DNA of 64,000 nucleotides from Acidobacteriota bacterium (GCA_026394055.1 JAPKYZ010000107.1:62001-126000), one strand, 5' to 3'; positions 1 to 11,757 are shown, counted from the first letter of the stretch. Translations and numbers: made by a program. The notes: generated by a model not told the origin, from the sequence alone.

Positions 1-879
1 CCGGTGGCGGCGCTGGGTAGCTTGAAAGCGGTTGAACGAGGCCTGTTCACGCTGGACCAGGACGTCAACACGATCCTCAAGACGTGGAAGGTGCCCGGTA
101 ACCCATTTGTCCCGGGATGTCCGGTGACGCCACGCGGGCTGACCAGCCACACCTCGGGGACCGGAGACGGCTTTGGCTTTCCCGGTTACGCGCCTGGGAC
201 GAAGGTGCCGACGGTGTTGGAGATTCTCGATGGCCGCGCGCCTTCGAACACTGGTCCCGTGCGATTGGTCCGGGCGCCCTTTGAGGCGGTCCAGTATTCC
301 GGCGGCGCCGTCACCATTCAGCAACTCGCGCTCAGCGATGCAGCCGGCAAGGAGTTTGCGCCGCTGATGCAGGAATGGGTGCTGGGGCCGATTGGGATGA
401 CCAATAGCACCTACCAACAGCCTCTCCCTTTAGAGCGCGAGAAGCAGGCCGCGCGGGCCCACAATGGCGCGGGCAAGGGCAGTGCGGCCCGTTGGCACGT
501 ATACCCGGAGATGGCCGCGGCCGGGCTGTGGACCACGGCGACAGATCTGGCCAAGTTCCTCATCGACGTGCAGTTGACGCTGCAGGGCAAGAGTTCGAAG
601 GTGGTCGGCCAGAAGACGATGCAAGAGATGGTGACGCCCGTGGGCGTAGGCCCGTATGGCGTCGGTTTCCGGATCAGTAAGTATGGCGAGGGCTGGTATT
701 TTGAGCATGGCGGATCCAACTTCGGATTCCGCAGTGATATGGCGGCGCACCGGGTGAAGGGCTATGGCGTGGTGATTCTCACCAACGGCGATAACGGCGA
801 CGTGCTCACGCGTGAGATCCGGGAGCGGGTGGCACGCGCGTATGGGTGGGATACGCTCGACAAGCCCGTGCTGCGGTAA
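1..879 (+). CDS. Serine hydrolase, beta-lactamase class C / PBP family (5' truncated)
   Basis: The reading frame is open from the first base, so the N-terminus lies outside the window. The visible start (VAALGSLKAVERG) matches the stretch just after the catalytic SxxK box of class C beta-lactamase-like hydrolases, so that serine should be just upstream. A YSGG motif sits where the family has its YxN tyrosine, and HGGSNFGF near the C-terminus matches the HxG box. Family members hydrolyse D-amino-acid peptides, esters or beta-lactams and are often exported, but the substrate cannot be read here. The downstream membrane protein begins about 10 bases after the stop. The family call is firm. Confidence 0.85.
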   Translation, partial: PVAALGSLKAVERGLFTLDQDVNTILKTWKVPGNPFVPGCPVTPRGLTSHTSGTGDGFGFPGYAPGTKVPTVLEILDGRAPSNTGPVRLVRAPFEAVQYSGGAVTIQQLALSDAAGKEFAPLMQEWVLGPIGMTNSTYQQPLPLEREKQAARAHNGAGKGSAARWHVYPEMAAAGLWTTATDLAKFLIDVQLTLQGKSSKVVGQKTMQEMVTPVGVGPYGVGFRISKYGEGWYFEHGGSNFGFRSDMAAHRVKGYGVVILTNGDNGDVLTREIRERVARAYGWDTLDKPVLR

Positions 880-888
880 GGTGGCGAC

Positions 889-1188
889 GTGTTTGTGGAG
901 TTAGCTATCGTCGCCGTGATCCTGCTGGCGGGAAACATCGCGTTCCGGCACTTTGAGCCACAGCTGCCGTGGTGGCGGCGCGTGTTGAAGTCCCTTCTGA
1001 TCCTGGGTTGCACGGCGCTGGTCTCCTACCAGTTTGGGCGCGCCGGCGTGCTGGCGGGTGGCGCCCTGGCGCTGGTGGCGTTCCTCTATGTCCACGCCTA
1101 TTGGCTGCCCAAGCATGGCGTAAATGGCTGGACCGCGGAGCCACGCGCTCGCTATCACCAGCTGCGTGGGTGGCCCCCGCCCAGGTAG
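889..1188 (+). CDS. Small two-helix membrane protein of unknown function
   Basis: A 99-residue protein starting at GTG 10 bases after the serine hydrolase gene, probably co-transcribed with it. Residues 1-20 form a hydrophobic helix (VELAIVAVILLAGNIAF). A second hydrophobic stretch covers about residues 34-68 (LLILGCTALVSYQFG, then GGALALVAFLYVHAYWL), followed by a polar, arginine-rich tail. I do not recognise a family. Hydrophobic composition, tight spacing behind a real gene and end-to-end convergence with the next gene support it being coding. The start codon is uncertain. Confidence 0.55.
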   Translation: MFVELAIVAVILLAGNIAFRHFEPQLPWWRRVLKSLLILGCTALVSYQFGRAGVLAGGALALVAFLYVHAYWLPKHGVNGWTAEPRARYHQLRGWPPPR

Positions 1189-1192
1189 CTGG

Positions 1193-1735
1193 CTATCGCT
1201 GAAAGAACAGTTCAGCAGGCACGGAGAAGCCTGGAAGCAGTGGCGTTTCGAGCAGTTGAGCGCCTTCCACATCTTGCACCAGGCCCGGCCGGCGGATGCG
1301 GATAAAACGCTCGCGAGGGTAGATCTGCCACACTTCCGCCGTGCCCCCTTCAAAGTACTCGGCGACCTTGCGCTCGGCATCGAGAGCGGATTCAGAGACC
1401 GAGATCACTTCCACTGCCAGATCGGGGGCAAAGGGGATGGGGACGTCGTCGTCGGGGAGCTGGAGATACTTTGCGCGTAGCAAGAAGGCAACGTCAGGTT
1501 GCCGTGAGACTTCCTCTCCAAGGGCGAAGCTGGACTCGGTCAGTACCTTCCCCAGGCGGATCGGGGCATTCCATGTCGTCAGGATCTCCGCGACATTCGA
1601 TTTGATCAACTCATGCCGCGCGCCCGCATTGCCCACGGGGATCAGTTCTCCTTCGCTCAATTCGAAATGGGCGACGCCGGGCGCACGCTCCAGCGTGGCC
1701 AAGTCCGAGACCCGATAGCGCGTCAGTACCGCCAT
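1193..1735 (-). CDS. Uma2 family (DUF820) putative nuclease
   Basis: A 180-residue Uma2/DUF820 protein with a PD-(D/E)XK-like fold. Typical elements are the acidic pair in RQPDVAFL, the DLAVEVIS strand with its glutamate, and the lysine-containing segment ERKVAEYFEGGTAEVW. The family is abundant in cyanobacteria and acidobacteria; restriction-endonuclease-like activity is predicted, but the biological role is poorly known. It starts 9 bases after the stop of the acyl-CoA carboxylase gene and is probably transcribed with it, though the functions look unrelated. Length is normal for the family. Confidence 0.88.
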   Translation of the reverse strand: MAVLTRYRVSDLATLERAPGVAHFELSEGELIPVGNAGARHELIKSNVAEILTTWNAPIRLGKVLTESSFALGEEVSRQPDVAFLLRAKYLQLPDDDVPIPFAPDLAVEVISVSESALDAERKVAEYFEGGTAEVWQIYPRERFIRIRRPGLVQDVEGAQLLETPLLPGFSVPAELFFQR

Positions 1736-1744
1736 GCCCTCAGT

Positions 1745-3295
<1,551 letters not shown>

Positions 3296-3322
3296 GCGAA
3301 CCCGTATCGTAGCTTCTTTGGG

Positions 3323-4300
3323 CTATTCAGCGGTGTAGTAGCCCGCGCGGGTGCGGATGCGCGCTCCGGGATAGCGGCGGCGGGCGGCGGGGGAGAGCTC
3401 CACTTTGATCGACCGGAAAACGCCGGGTGGACCCGATGGCGGCCGGTAGATGACGGTGTAGCGGCTGCGGAGGCGTTCCATGATCTGCGGGAAGGCGCGA
3501 TCGGCGCGGTCTACTTGATAAGCTTCGCCGCCGGTCTGGTCGGCCAGTTTGAAGATGTCGGTGGGCGTGAAATCCGGGTTGCGAAACGCGCCGGGCCGCG
3601 CGAGCTTGGGCCGCTCCGCGTTGTCGGTCACCAGGGCATTCAGCACCGCATCCACGCCCCACAGCTCGCGCAGTACTTGAGCCTCCGTGATCTGGTAGTT
3701 GAGGCTGGCGTTGTCGGTCAAGATCAGCACGGCGCGGCGGCTGGCCAGGTTCTTCTCCTTGTCGGTGGCGAGCAGGCGGCTGGCCTCGAGCACGGAGTTG
3801 TAGATCGCCGTACCGCTGGGCAAGCGGTGCTGCTCGACACCCACTTCGATCTCGCGGGCCACTTCTTCCAGGCCGACCGAAAAGTCGCTGAGCAGTTCGG
3901 TGCCGCGCGAAAAGACCATGACGCTCACCCGATCCTGCGGCTTTAAGTGCTTCAAGGCGGCCTGCGCGGCGGAGGCCAGCTGGCGGGCGTACTTCTTCAT
4001 GCTGCCCGACACATCGATCAAGATCACCAGAGCGACGGGCTCCGACTCTTCGCCGAAGCGCAGCATTGTTTGCGGCTGGCCTTCGTCAGAGATCTGAAAA
4101 TCGGCAGGGCCCAAGCCGGTGATAATCTTCTTGCCATCGAGTACTTGGACATCGACGCGGACTTCCGAGACGTCGGCGCGAAACGTGGCCTTCGGCGCGG
4201 CAGGCTGCTGGGCGGTTGGCAGATTCGCCGCCGCCACCGGAGCGACGGCCCCCGGGAACACCACGCAAAATAGAACCAGCAGCCGTAGCATCATTGTCAT
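3323..4300 (-). CDS. Secreted VWFA-domain protein, acidobacterial type (TIGR03436-like)
   Basis: I take the ATG at 4300 as start, giving 325 residues with a signal peptide (MTMMLRLLVLFCVVFPGAV, cleavage near PVAA-AN). A longer frame is open upstream to 4549 but would cover the selB start region. An N-terminal beta-rich segment (VRVDVQVLDGKKIITGL) is followed by a von Willebrand A domain with MIDAS motif DVSGSMKK and a second aspartate in LILTDNASL. This architecture is the VWFA-related acidobacterial family, presumed to act in the periplasm or at the surface by metal-dependent binding. Ligand unknown. ATG codons at 4294 and 4291 are also possible starts. Confidence 0.85.
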   Translation of the reverse strand: MTMMLRLLVLFCVVFPGAVAPVAAANLPTAQQPAAPKATFRADVSEVRVDVQVLDGKKIITGLGPADFQISDEGQPQTMLRFGEESEPVALVILIDVSGSMKKYARQLASAAQAALKHLKPQDRVSVMVFSRGTELLSDFSVGLEEVAREIEVGVEQHRLPSGTAIYNSVLEASRLLATDKEKNLASRRAVLILTDNASLNYQITEAQVLRELWGVDAVLNALVTDNAERPKLARPGAFRNPDFTPTDIFKLADQTGGEAYQVDRADRAFPQIMERLRSRYTVIYRPPSGPPGVFRSIKVELSPAARRRYPGARIRTRAGYYTAE

Positions 4301-4354
4301 TATGCGCGCCACCGGCCAGGGCACTGGCCGCCACGGCCCGGAGAGCAGGGAACC

Positions 4355-6184
4355 ATCGAAGGCAAAAGCATCATCGTCGGCACCGCGGGTCACATTGACC
4401 ATGGCAAGACCGCCCTGGTCCGCGCACTCACCGGGATCGAGACGGACCGGCTGAAAGAAGAAAAGGCGCGCGGCATCTCGATTGACCTGGGCTTTGCGCA
4501 CCTGGACCTGCCGGGCCTGCGCGCCGGATTTGTCGATGTGCCGGGCCACGAGCGGTTCGTCAAAAACATGCTGGCCGGAGTGACGGGCATCGATCTGGTG
4601 CTGTTTGTCGTGTCAGCGGATGAATCCATCAAGCCGCAAACCCGGGAGCACTTCGACATCTGCCGCCTGCTGGGCTTAAAGCACGGCATCATCGCGCTCA
4701 CCAAGGCCGACCTGGTGGATGCGGACATGGTGGAGCTGGTCCGCATGGAAGTGGAGGAGATGGTGGCGGGCTCCTTTCTGGAGGGCGCGCCGATGCACGC
4801 CGTCAGCTCCGTCTCAGGCGCCGGGTTGCCGGAGCTGCGCGCGGAGATTGCGCGGATGGGGAAACTCTCCGGTGGCTCAACGCGGACGGCCATGGGAGCT
4901 TCGACGAAAGGTGGCGCACCTGCGTTTCGACTTCCTGTGGACCGGGCCTTTGCCATGCGTGGCTTCGGCGCGGTCGTGACGGGAACGGTCACCGCGGGGC
5001 AAGTCCGCCTGGAAGATGAGCTGGAGCTCTACCCCGATGGGCACCGCGTGCGCGTCCGCGGCATCCAGACCCATGGCGTAGCGGCCACCTTGGCCGGGGC
5101 GGGGCAACGGACGGCGATCAATCTGGCGGGCGTCGAAGTGGCTCAACTGCGGCGGGGCCAGACGCTGGCGCCCGCGGGTCTGTTCCGGCCCACGCAGGAA
5201 TGCGGAGTGCATCTGGAGATGCTGGCCTCCGCGCCGCCCTTGAAGGCGCGGACACCGGTGCACTTCCATGCCGGAACGGCGGAGGTGGAGGCCGAGATCC
5301 GGCTGCTGGACGCGGCTGCCCAGTATGCGCGAGTCATCCTGGCGGAGCCGTTGCTGATGCTGCCGGGGGACCGGTTTATTCTGCGCCGCTTCTCGCCAGT
5401 CGAGACCGTTGGGGGCGGCTGGGTGGTGGACCCGTACCCGCCCAAGTTGCGCCGCGGACCGATGGCGGAGCGGCTTGCGAAGCTCGATTCCGCGGACCGG
5501 CTGGGCCAGATCAAGCTACTGGTGGAGGAGGCGCCGTTTGGGTTGACCGCGCCCGAGTTGCGCGCGCGAGGGTTTACCGCCGCCGAGGTGGCGGCCGGTC
5601 CCTTGATCGATCCGGCGCGCGTCGCAGCTCTGCGCCAGCGGCTGGTGGCCGTGGTGGGCGAGTTTCACCGCACGCAGCCGCTGGCTCCGGGTATGCCCAA
5701 AGAGGAGCTGCGGAGCCGGGAACTGGCGGCGGCGCCCCCGGCACTGCTCGATAGCCTGCTGGGTGATGAACTGGTGGGGGAGGCGGAAGTGGTCCGGCTG
5801 AAAACCCACCGGCTGCATCTGAAGCAGGACGAGGACGCGGCGATCGCCAAAATTGAGGGCGCCTTTCAGCAGGCGGGACTGGCCGTGCCGGCCTCGGATG
5901 ACGTACTCGCGGGCTGTGGCGTGGAAGCAGCGCGCGCCAAAACGCTGCTGAGTCTCTTGCTTCGCGATGGCCGGCTGGTGCGCATCGGCGCGGGGCTGAT
6001 CTATCATCGCGATGCCGTGGCCCTGCTGAAACAGGCGCTGGCCAGCCGGCGGGGGCAGCGCTTTGGCGTGGCCGAGTTTAAGGAGTGGACCGGCGTCTCG
6101 CGCAAGTTTGCGATTCCGCTGCTTGAGTTTTTAGACCGGGAGCGCATCACCCGGCGCGATGGCGACAGCCGGTTGATTCCGTAG
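4355..6184 (+). CDS. selB: Selenocysteine-specific elongation factor SelB (no standard start codon)
   Basis: SelB delivers Sec-tRNA to the ribosome at UGA codons followed by a SECIS element. The GTPase domain shows [10 protein letters not shown] (G1), the [13 protein letters not shown] switch region, DVPGHERFV (G3) and ALTKADLVD (G4). Two beta-barrel domains follow, then C-terminal winged helices ([19 protein letters not shown]). The G1 box begins at 4379 but no in-frame ATG, GTG or TTG precedes it after the stop at 4286. The first standard start is GTG 4538, already past the G1 box, and would give a dead protein. I place the start at ATC 4355 (GGAG at 4340-4343); ATC 4370 behind GAAGG 4358-4362 is an alternative. 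selA, selC and any selenoprotein gene are not visible here. Confidence 0.9.
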   Translation: MEGKSIIVGTAGHIDHGKTALVRALTGIETDRLKEEKARGISIDLGFAHLDLPGLRAGFVDVPGHERFVKNMLAGVTGIDLVLFVVSADESIKPQTREHFDICRLLGLKHGIIALTKADLVDADMVELVRMEVEEMVAGSFLEGAPMHAVSSVSGAGLPELRAEIARMGKLSGGSTRTAMGASTKGGAPAFRLPVDRAFAMRGFGAVVTGTVTAGQVRLEDELELYPDGHRVRVRGIQTHGVAATLAGAGQRTAINLAGVEVAQLRRGQTLAPAGLFRPTQECGVHLEMLASAPPLKARTPVHFHAGTAEVEAEIRLLDAAAQYARVILAEPLLMLPGDRFILRRFSPVETVGGGWVVDPYPPKLRRGPMAERLAKLDSADRLGQIKLLVEEAPFGLTAPELRARGFTAAEVAAGPLIDPARVAALRQRLVAVVGEFHRTQPLAPGMPKEELRSRELAAAPPALLDSLLGDELVGEAEVVRLKTHRLHLKQDEDAAIAKIEGAFQQAGLAVPASDDVLAGCGVEAARAKTLLSLLLRDGRLVRIGAGLIYHRDAVALLKQALASRRGQRFGVAEFKEWTGVSRKFAIPLLEFLDRERITRRDGDSRLIP

Positions 6185-6279
6185 CCGCCGCGGGGCCTAC
6201 CGGTACCTGACGCCCGGCTAGGGCAGTTTTTGCAGCGCTTTAGGGCTTTAGTTCCAGGACATACCCAGGACTGGTTGAA

Positions 6280-6308
6280 TTGACGTGCTTGGATCAGCCC
6301 GGTAAACT
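6280..6308 (+). promoter_or_regulatory. Predicted sigma70-type promoter for metK
   Basis: TTGACG at 6280-6285 and TAAACT at 6303-6308 are separated by 17 bases, close to the housekeeping consensus. Transcription would begin near 6315, leaving a leader of about 105 bases before metK. I recognise no SAM riboswitch in that leader. The call rests on sequence match and position only. Confidence 0.5.
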
Positions 6309-6422
6309 GAGTAATGTTGCGTTTCCCGTTGTAGTTTCTCCATCCTTCCGCCGCTCGCGGAGAATGTTCAAGCGCCAAGACCGGGGAAAGATCGCATTGT
6401 GTTCAGGAGGAAGTTAACGCCC

Positions 6423-7595
<1,173 letters not shown>

Positions 7596-7620
7596 TCCTG
7601 CAAACGGTCTGAAAAGGAAA

Positions 7621-7648
7621 GGGGAGCGATGAACTCGCTCCCCTTTTT
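7621..7648 (+). terminator. Rho-independent terminator of metK
   Basis: A perfect 9-bp stem (GGGGAGCGA with TCGCTCCCC) closes a 5-base loop TGAAC and runs straight into five T residues. It lies 25 bases after the metK stop codon. Confidence 0.9.
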
Positions 7649-7660
7649 GTATTTCTGTTT

Positions 7661-7768
7661 AGCCCCATGCGTCAGCTTGGGGCTTGTCCTGTTAAACGAA
7701 GAAGCCCCAAGCTTACGCATGGGGCTGGTCCTGTTTCGCGAAGAAGCCCCAAGCTTACGCATGGGGCT
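7661..7768. repeat. REP-like palindromic repeats, three copies
   Basis: Three copies of a short palindromic unit (AGCCCCA, about 10 bases, TGGGGCT) occupy the gap between the convergent metK and nuoB genes. Copy 1 (7661-7685) is in one orientation. Copies 2 and 3 (about 7703-7726 and 7745-7768) are in the other orientation and form a direct repeat with a 42-base period, including the preceding GTCCTGTT-N4-CGAAGA. Each unit can fold into a 7-bp hairpin. Position between convergent 3' ends and the inverted/direct arrangement are typical of REP/BIME elements. No transposase is nearby. Confidence 0.8.
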
Positions 7769-7779
7769 GATCGGGCTGC

Positions 7780-8361
7780 TTAGGCTAAGTTCAGCGCGCG
7801 GTTCATAGAGCCACGTTCCGCGGCGATCTTCTGCTGCAGTAGCGTGATCGCGTAGATCAGTTGCTCCGGCCGCGGCGGGCAGCCGGGCACGTAGATGTCC
7901 ACCGGGATCACCTGATTCACCGGGATCAGCGCATAGTTCGAAAACACACCCATCGATGTGGCGCAGGCGCCCATCGAGATCACCCAGCGCGGTTCCGGCA
8001 TCTGTTGGTACAACTGACGCACCACCGGAGCCATCTTGTTCGACACGCGGCCGGCGATGATCATCAGATCGGCCTGGCGCGGCGACCCGCGGAATACTTC
8101 CGCTCCAAAGCGCGAGATGTCGAAGCGGGAACCGGTCATCGACATCATCTCGATGGCACAGCAGGCCAGGCCGAATGCCATCGGCCAGATGGAGTTGGCG
8201 CGGCCCCAGTTCAGCACGCTGTCGAGCGTGGTGAGCAGGATGCCGTCACCAAGACCGCCGCCGTTGCCTTCGTCGTCGATCCGCTCAAAAAAGTCTTGCG
8301 GGATAGGTCCCAGGTCGATGCGATTTTCGAGTTCCATGACTTCCAGCTTCGAGTATCCCAT
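7780..8361 (-). CDS. nuoB: NADH-quinone oxidoreductase subunit B (complex I, NuoB)
   Basis: A 193-residue NuoB/20-kDa PSST subunit, carrying the N2 iron-sulfur cluster that hands electrons to quinone in the peripheral arm of complex I. The ligand cysteines are visible in [18 protein letters not shown] and VPGCPPRPE. None of the usual nuo neighbours is present: metK lies downstream and malQ divergently upstream, so this copy stands apart from a nuo operon. Start is either ATG 8361 or the internal ATG 8337; neither has a strong ribosome binding site. Only 10 bases separate it from the divergent malQ start. Confidence 0.95.
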   Translation of the reverse strand: MGYSKLEVMELENRIDLGPIPQDFFERIDDEGNGGGLGDGILLTTLDSVLNWGRANSIWPMAFGLACCAIEMMSMTGSRFDISRFGAEVFRGSPRQADLMIIAGRVSNKMAPVVRQLYQQMPEPRWVISMGACATSMGVFSNYALIPVNQVIPVDIYVPGCPPRPEQLIYAITLLQQKIAAERGSMNRALNLA

Positions 8362-8371
8362 AGAATCAAGA

Positions 8372-10195
8372 TTGGACCTGAAAAGCGTTGCGCTCAGCCG
8401 CGGAATTCAGCCCGCGTACTACGATGTGTTCGGCCGCCGCCATGAGGCCAGTGACGCGGTTCTCCGCAGCATCTTGGCCGCGCTGGGGCCGGCACCGGAG
8501 TTGCCGCCGTCCACTCAGCCTGCCAGCGCGGCCGTGCCCCAGGTGTGGCAACCGGCCGTCCTCAAGAAGCGGGCGGGCGTCGCGATCAGCCTCTATGGCT
8601 TACGCTCCAACCGGAACTGGGGTTGCGGCGACCTGACCGATCTAAAGAACTTCATCGATTGGGCCGTGCGGGCGCTGGAAGCGTCGTTTGTGGCACTGAA
8701 TCCGCTGCATGCCATCCACAACCGGCAGCCCTACAACACCTCCCCGTATCTGCCACTGTGTTCCTACTACCGGAACTTCCTCTATCTCGATGTGGCCGCG
8801 GTGGCGGGCACGGGGGCATTTCTGCCCTCCGAGGAAACGCTGGCCCAGCTAAGGGCGACTGAGTTTGTCGAGTATGAGCGCGTGGCTGAACTAAAGCTCA
8901 GCGTATTGCGCCAAGCGTTCGCAACTTTTTCAGGTGACAGCGGGTTTGAGCAGTTTAAAGCGGGAGAAGGCGAATTACTCGAAGACTTCGCGTTGTTCTG
9001 CGCCTTGGACGAGCATTTTCGCGTAACTCGGCCGGGTACCTGGCTTTGGACCGATTGGCCGGCTGACTGCCAACACCCGCGCGCCCCCGGAAGCCGGCGG
9101 TTTCTGGCGGAGCACTACCGTGCCGTCGAGTTCTGGATGTGGCTCCAATGGCAGCTGGACCTTCAGCTGGAGCAGGTTCAGCAGCATGCGCGTAATGCCG
9201 GCATGCCGTTGGGGCTGTATCATGATCTTGCCTTGGCCACCGACCGTTACGGGTGCGACCTATGGGCCAACCCGGAACATTTTGCTCGCGGCTGCCGGGT
9301 GGGCGCTCCGCCAGATGACTTCTCTCCCGAGGGGCAGGATTGGGCGTTTCCGCCCCCTAACTCCTCCCAGCATCTCCGGGACGGCTATCAGCTATTTACG
9401 GCCTCCATTCGCAACAACGCCCGGCATGGCGGCGCGCTGCGGCTGGATCATGTGATGCGGCTATTCCGGCTGTTCTGGATCCCGGAAGGCTTCACCGCCA
9501 AGGACGGCACTTATGTCGAGGAGCGCTGGGCGGACCTGCTGGCCGTGTTGGCCCGGGAAAGCGCGCGGCTAGGTGTCCGGATCATTGGAGAAGATCTGGG
9601 CACGATAACCGATGCGATGCGTCAGGCTTTGAACGATTCACGCATCTTAGGTTACCGTGTCCTTTACTTTGAGCGCGAAAGTGATGGGCGCTTCAAGCGT
9701 CCGGCTGACTACTCCGCGCAGGCCGTGGCTACGGTGACGACGCACGATTTGCCGACGCTGGCGGGTTTCTGGTCGGGCGCCGATATCGAGGCGCGGCTGG
9801 CGGCGGGCTTGGCCGACGAGGAGGTATGTGCTCGCCACCGGGCGGAGCGGGCGCGGGACCGGCAGAGCCTGCTTAATTGTTTACACGAGTGGAAGTTGAT
9901 ATCTCCCGCCGTAGCCGATCGCGCCCAGGATGTGCCGCAGTTAGGTCCGGCGTTGGTGGGGGCGGTGATTGAGCTGCTGGCGCAAACCCGCTGCGAGCTG
10001 CTGGTGGTGAATCAGGAAGAGCTGACGGGTGAAGTGTTTCAGCAAAACCTGCCTGGATCGACGGCGCAATATCCCAATTGGCGGCGGAAGATGGCGGTGG
10101 CGTTGGAAGAATTGGACCACCAGCCCCACGTGGTGGAAACAACGGCGCGCATACGTGACGCGATTGTCCGCAATGGCCGGGGTCTCGCTGAATGA
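8372..10195 (+). CDS. malQ: 4-alpha-glucanotransferase (GH77, amylomaltase)
   Basis: Transfers alpha-1,4-glucan segments between acceptors in maltodextrin and glycogen metabolism, in the cytoplasm. GH77 features are the nucleophile aspartate in [14 protein letters not shown], the acid/base glutamate in IIGEDLGTI and the third aspartate in [11 protein letters not shown], with [14 protein letters not shown] near the N-terminus. I choose the TTG at 8372 because the conserved sequence begins there ([17 protein letters not shown]); the frame is open further upstream but would run over divergent nuoB. The result is 607 residues. The stop overlaps the dtd start as ATGA, so the two are coupled. Confidence 0.93.
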   Translation: MDLKSVALSRGIQPAYYDVFGRRHEASDAVLRSILAALGPAPELPPSTQPASAAVPQVWQPAVLKKRAGVAISLYGLRSNRNWGCGDLTDLKNFIDWAVRALEASFVALNPLHAIHNRQPYNTSPYLPLCSYYRNFLYLDVAAVAGTGAFLPSEETLAQLRATEFVEYERVAELKLSVLRQAFATFSGDSGFEQFKAGEGELLEDFALFCALDEHFRVTRPGTWLWTDWPADCQHPRAPGSRRFLAEHYRAVEFWMWLQWQLDLQLEQVQQHARNAGMPLGLYHDLALATDRYGCDLWANPEHFARGCRVGAPPDDFSPEGQDWAFPPPNSSQHLRDGYQLFTASIRNNARHGGALRLDHVMRLFRLFWIPEGFTAKDGTYVEERWADLLAVLARESARLGVRIIGEDLGTITDAMRQALNDSRILGYRVLYFERESDGRFKRPADYSAQAVATVTTHDLPTLAGFWSGADIEARLAAGLADEEVCARHRAERARDRQSLLNCLHEWKLISPAVADRAQDVPQLGPALVGAVIELLAQTRCELLVVNQEELTGEVFQQNLPGSTAQYPNWRRKMAVALEELDHQPHVVETTARIRDAIVRNGRGLAE

Positions 10196-10659
10196 TTGTG
10201 GTGGTGCAGCGCGTGGCCTCGGCGCGAGTAACCGTCGAGGGTGAAGTGACCGGCGAGATCGGACGCGGGCTGCTGATCTTGCTGGGTGTGGCCCGCGGCG
10301 ACACGTCAGCCGATGCCGACTATTTGGTGCGCAAGGTGGTGGCGCTGCGGATCTTTCCGGATGAGAACGGCCGGATGAATCGATCAATTACTGAGATTGG
10401 CGGGTCTATCCTGGCGGTCAGCCAATTTACCCTGCTGGGAGATTGCGCCAAGGGTAACCGGCCCGCCTTTGACCAAGCGGCGCCGGCGGAGGAGGCTCGG
10501 ACTCTGTATGAGTATTTCGTTGATCGCGTGGGCCAAGCCGGTGTCCGGGTGGAGACCGGGCGGTTTCAGGCGGAAATGTCGGTTGAGCTACTGAATCAAG
10601 GGCCAGTGACACTCATCCTGGAATCGCGCAGTCCGAAAAAAGACCGAAAAGATATTTGA
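10192..10659 (+). CDS. dtd: D-aminoacyl-tRNA deacylase
   Basis: Removes D-amino acids, and glycine mischarged on tRNA-Ala, as a cytoplasmic quality-control step in translation. The family's active-site boxes are recognisable: SQFTLLGD, and [11 protein letters not shown] corresponding to the C-terminal NxGPVT motif. At 155 residues it is slightly longer than usual, with a short basic tail (KKDRKDI). The ATG overlaps the malQ stop by four bases. The -35 box of the next promoter overlaps its own stop codon. Confidence 0.95.
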   Translation: MIVVVQRVASARVTVEGEVTGEIGRGLLILLGVARGDTSADADYLVRKVVALRIFPDENGRMNRSITEIGGSILAVSQFTLLGDCAKGNRPAFDQAAPAEEARTLYEYFVDRVGQAGVRVETGRFQAEMSVELLNQGPVTLILESRSPKKDRKDI

Positions 10660-10684
10660 CATGAGTTGTTCACAACTCCATACT
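10656..10684 (+). promoter_or_regulatory. Promoter with a palindromic operator filling the spacer
   Basis: A consensus TTGACA (10656-10661) is followed after exactly 17 bases by CATACT (10679-10684). The spacer holds a perfect inverted repeat, GAGTTGT-TC-ACAACTC (10663-10678). A dimeric regulator bound there would sit on the same face as polymerase between the two promoter elements. It drives the small basic protein gene at 10717. That the palindrome is a protein site is inferred. Confidence 0.65.
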
Positions 10685-10716
10685 GTTAGTATCGATTCTT
10701 GGGAGAATCCTAATCA

Positions 10717-10986
10717 ATGAATATTTCTGATCCAGGTTTGTTGAATGCGGCGCTAGAAGGTCTGCTGATGCAGCAGGCGCGTTTGGAACAGCAGATTGCT
10801 GATGTCCGTGCCGCTCTCGGTGGCGGAGCCACGGTGACTCGTGCTCGCAAGTCTGCGGGTGCTAAGCCTGCGGCGGCCGCGGGTAAGAAGCGTCTGTTGA
10901 GCCCTGAAGCGCGCAAGCGCATTGCGGCTGCCCAGAAGAAGCGTTGGGCTGAGTACCGCAAGAAGCAGGGCGGCGACGCCGCTTAG
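10717..10986 (+). CDS. Small basic protein, putative nucleoid-associated
   Basis: An 89-residue protein with a GGGAG ribosome binding site and a strong promoter. Residues 1-35 are a leucine/alanine-rich segment with coiled-coil spacing (LLMQQARLEQQIADVRAAL). The middle is lysine/alanine-rich and low-complexity. The C-terminus (LSPEARKRIAAAQKKRWAEY) is a basic helix of the kind seen in many short acidobacterial proteins. A dimeric DNA- or RNA-binding role is plausible from an oligomerising N-terminus plus basic tail, but no function is established. The palindromic operator in its promoter suggests regulated, perhaps autogenous, expression. Confidence 0.8.
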   Translation: MNISDPGLLNAALEGLLMQQARLEQQIADVRAALGGGATVTRARKSAGAKPAAAAGKKRLLSPEARKRIAAAQKKRWAEYRKKQGGDAA

Positions 10987-10996
10987 TCCATTCCAG

Positions 10997-11743
10997 TTAG
11001 ACCGGTGGGGCGCACGCTGACGGGCCGATTGGCTGATCGTCACTGGCGTCCCACTGGAACTCCTCAATCACGCTGGCCACTTTCCCTTCGCCGGCGATCC
11101 TTCCCTTACTAAAGAAGACTGCCCGCGTCCCCACGGCGCGCGCCAGAACCATATCGTGCGTCACGATGATCTTGGGTTGTGGCAACTCCCGCAGTAGACC
11201 AATCAATGTCCGCTGGCCCGGCGGGTCAAGATAGACGGTGGGCTCGTCCAGAATCAGCACATCCGGCTGCATGGCCAACACGCCCGCGATCGCCACGCGC
11301 TTCTTCTCCCCGGAACTTAGGTGATACGGCACTTTGTGGCCCGCATCGGGCAGCCCCACCCGCTCCAGCATCTGCTGGGCGACGGCGTAGGCCTGACTGG
11401 GCGGGATGCCAAGGTTCTGCGGGCCGAAGGCCACGTCCTCTAACACGCTTGACATAAACAGCTGCTCATCAGAGTTCTGGAAGACCACCCCCACGCGGCG
11501 CCGGACCTCGGTGAGCGTTTCCTTTCTCACCACCACTCCGCCTACCGTCACGTGGCCTTGTCCCAGCAGCAGTCCGTTCAGATGGAGGACGAAGGTGGTC
11601 TTGCCCGAGCCATTGGCTCCCAGCAGGACCACTGTCTCTCCGGCCGACATGTCAAAGTTGATGTTGTCCAGTGCCAGGGTGCCGTCGGCGTAGGTGTAGG
11701 AAAGTTGCCGGACTTGGACTAAGGGCGGTGAGGGAGGCTGCAT
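10997..11743 (-). CDS. ECF/CbiO-type ABC transporter ATP-binding protein
   Basis: A 248-residue ABC ATPase of the energy-coupling-factor (EcfA/CbiO) group, which powers uptake of vitamins or cobalt/nickel. Motifs: Walker A GANGSGKTT, Q-loop VVFQNSDEQLF (the NSDEQLF form is characteristic of ECF ATPases), signature LSSGEKKR, Walker B VLILDEPT, and H-loop IVTHD. No EcfT/CbiQ membrane protein, substrate-binding component or second ATPase lies nearby, so its partners must be elsewhere. Its start is about 60 bases from the divergent acpS, with a 24-bp near-palindrome between them. Confidence 0.9.
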   Translation of the reverse strand: MQPPSPPLVQVRQLSYTYADGTLALDNINFDMSAGETVVLLGANGSGKTTFVLHLNGLLLGQGHVTVGGVVVRKETLTEVRRRVGVVFQNSDEQLFMSSVLEDVAFGPQNLGIPPSQAYAVAQQMLERVGLPDAGHKVPYHLSSGEKKRVAIAGVLAMQPDVLILDEPTVYLDPPGQRTLIGLLRELPQPKIIVTHDMVLARAVGTRAVFFSKGRIAGEGKVASVIEEFQWDASDDQPIGPSACAPPV

Positions 11744-11757
11744 TCCAGGGGCTCTTT

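Noticed and set aside
6309-6422. SAM riboswitch in the metK leader
   Set aside because: A leader of about 105 bases exists but I cannot fit the SAM-I core pairing or the SAH consensus. No transcription-terminating hairpin precedes the gene.
6399-6422. Upstream GTG start of metK
   Set aside because: It lies before the AGGAGG ribosome binding site and adds residues not found in MetK.
7661-7768. CRISPR array
   Set aside because: Only three palindromic units with inverted orientation and near-identical spacers are present; there are no cas genes and no regular unique spacers.
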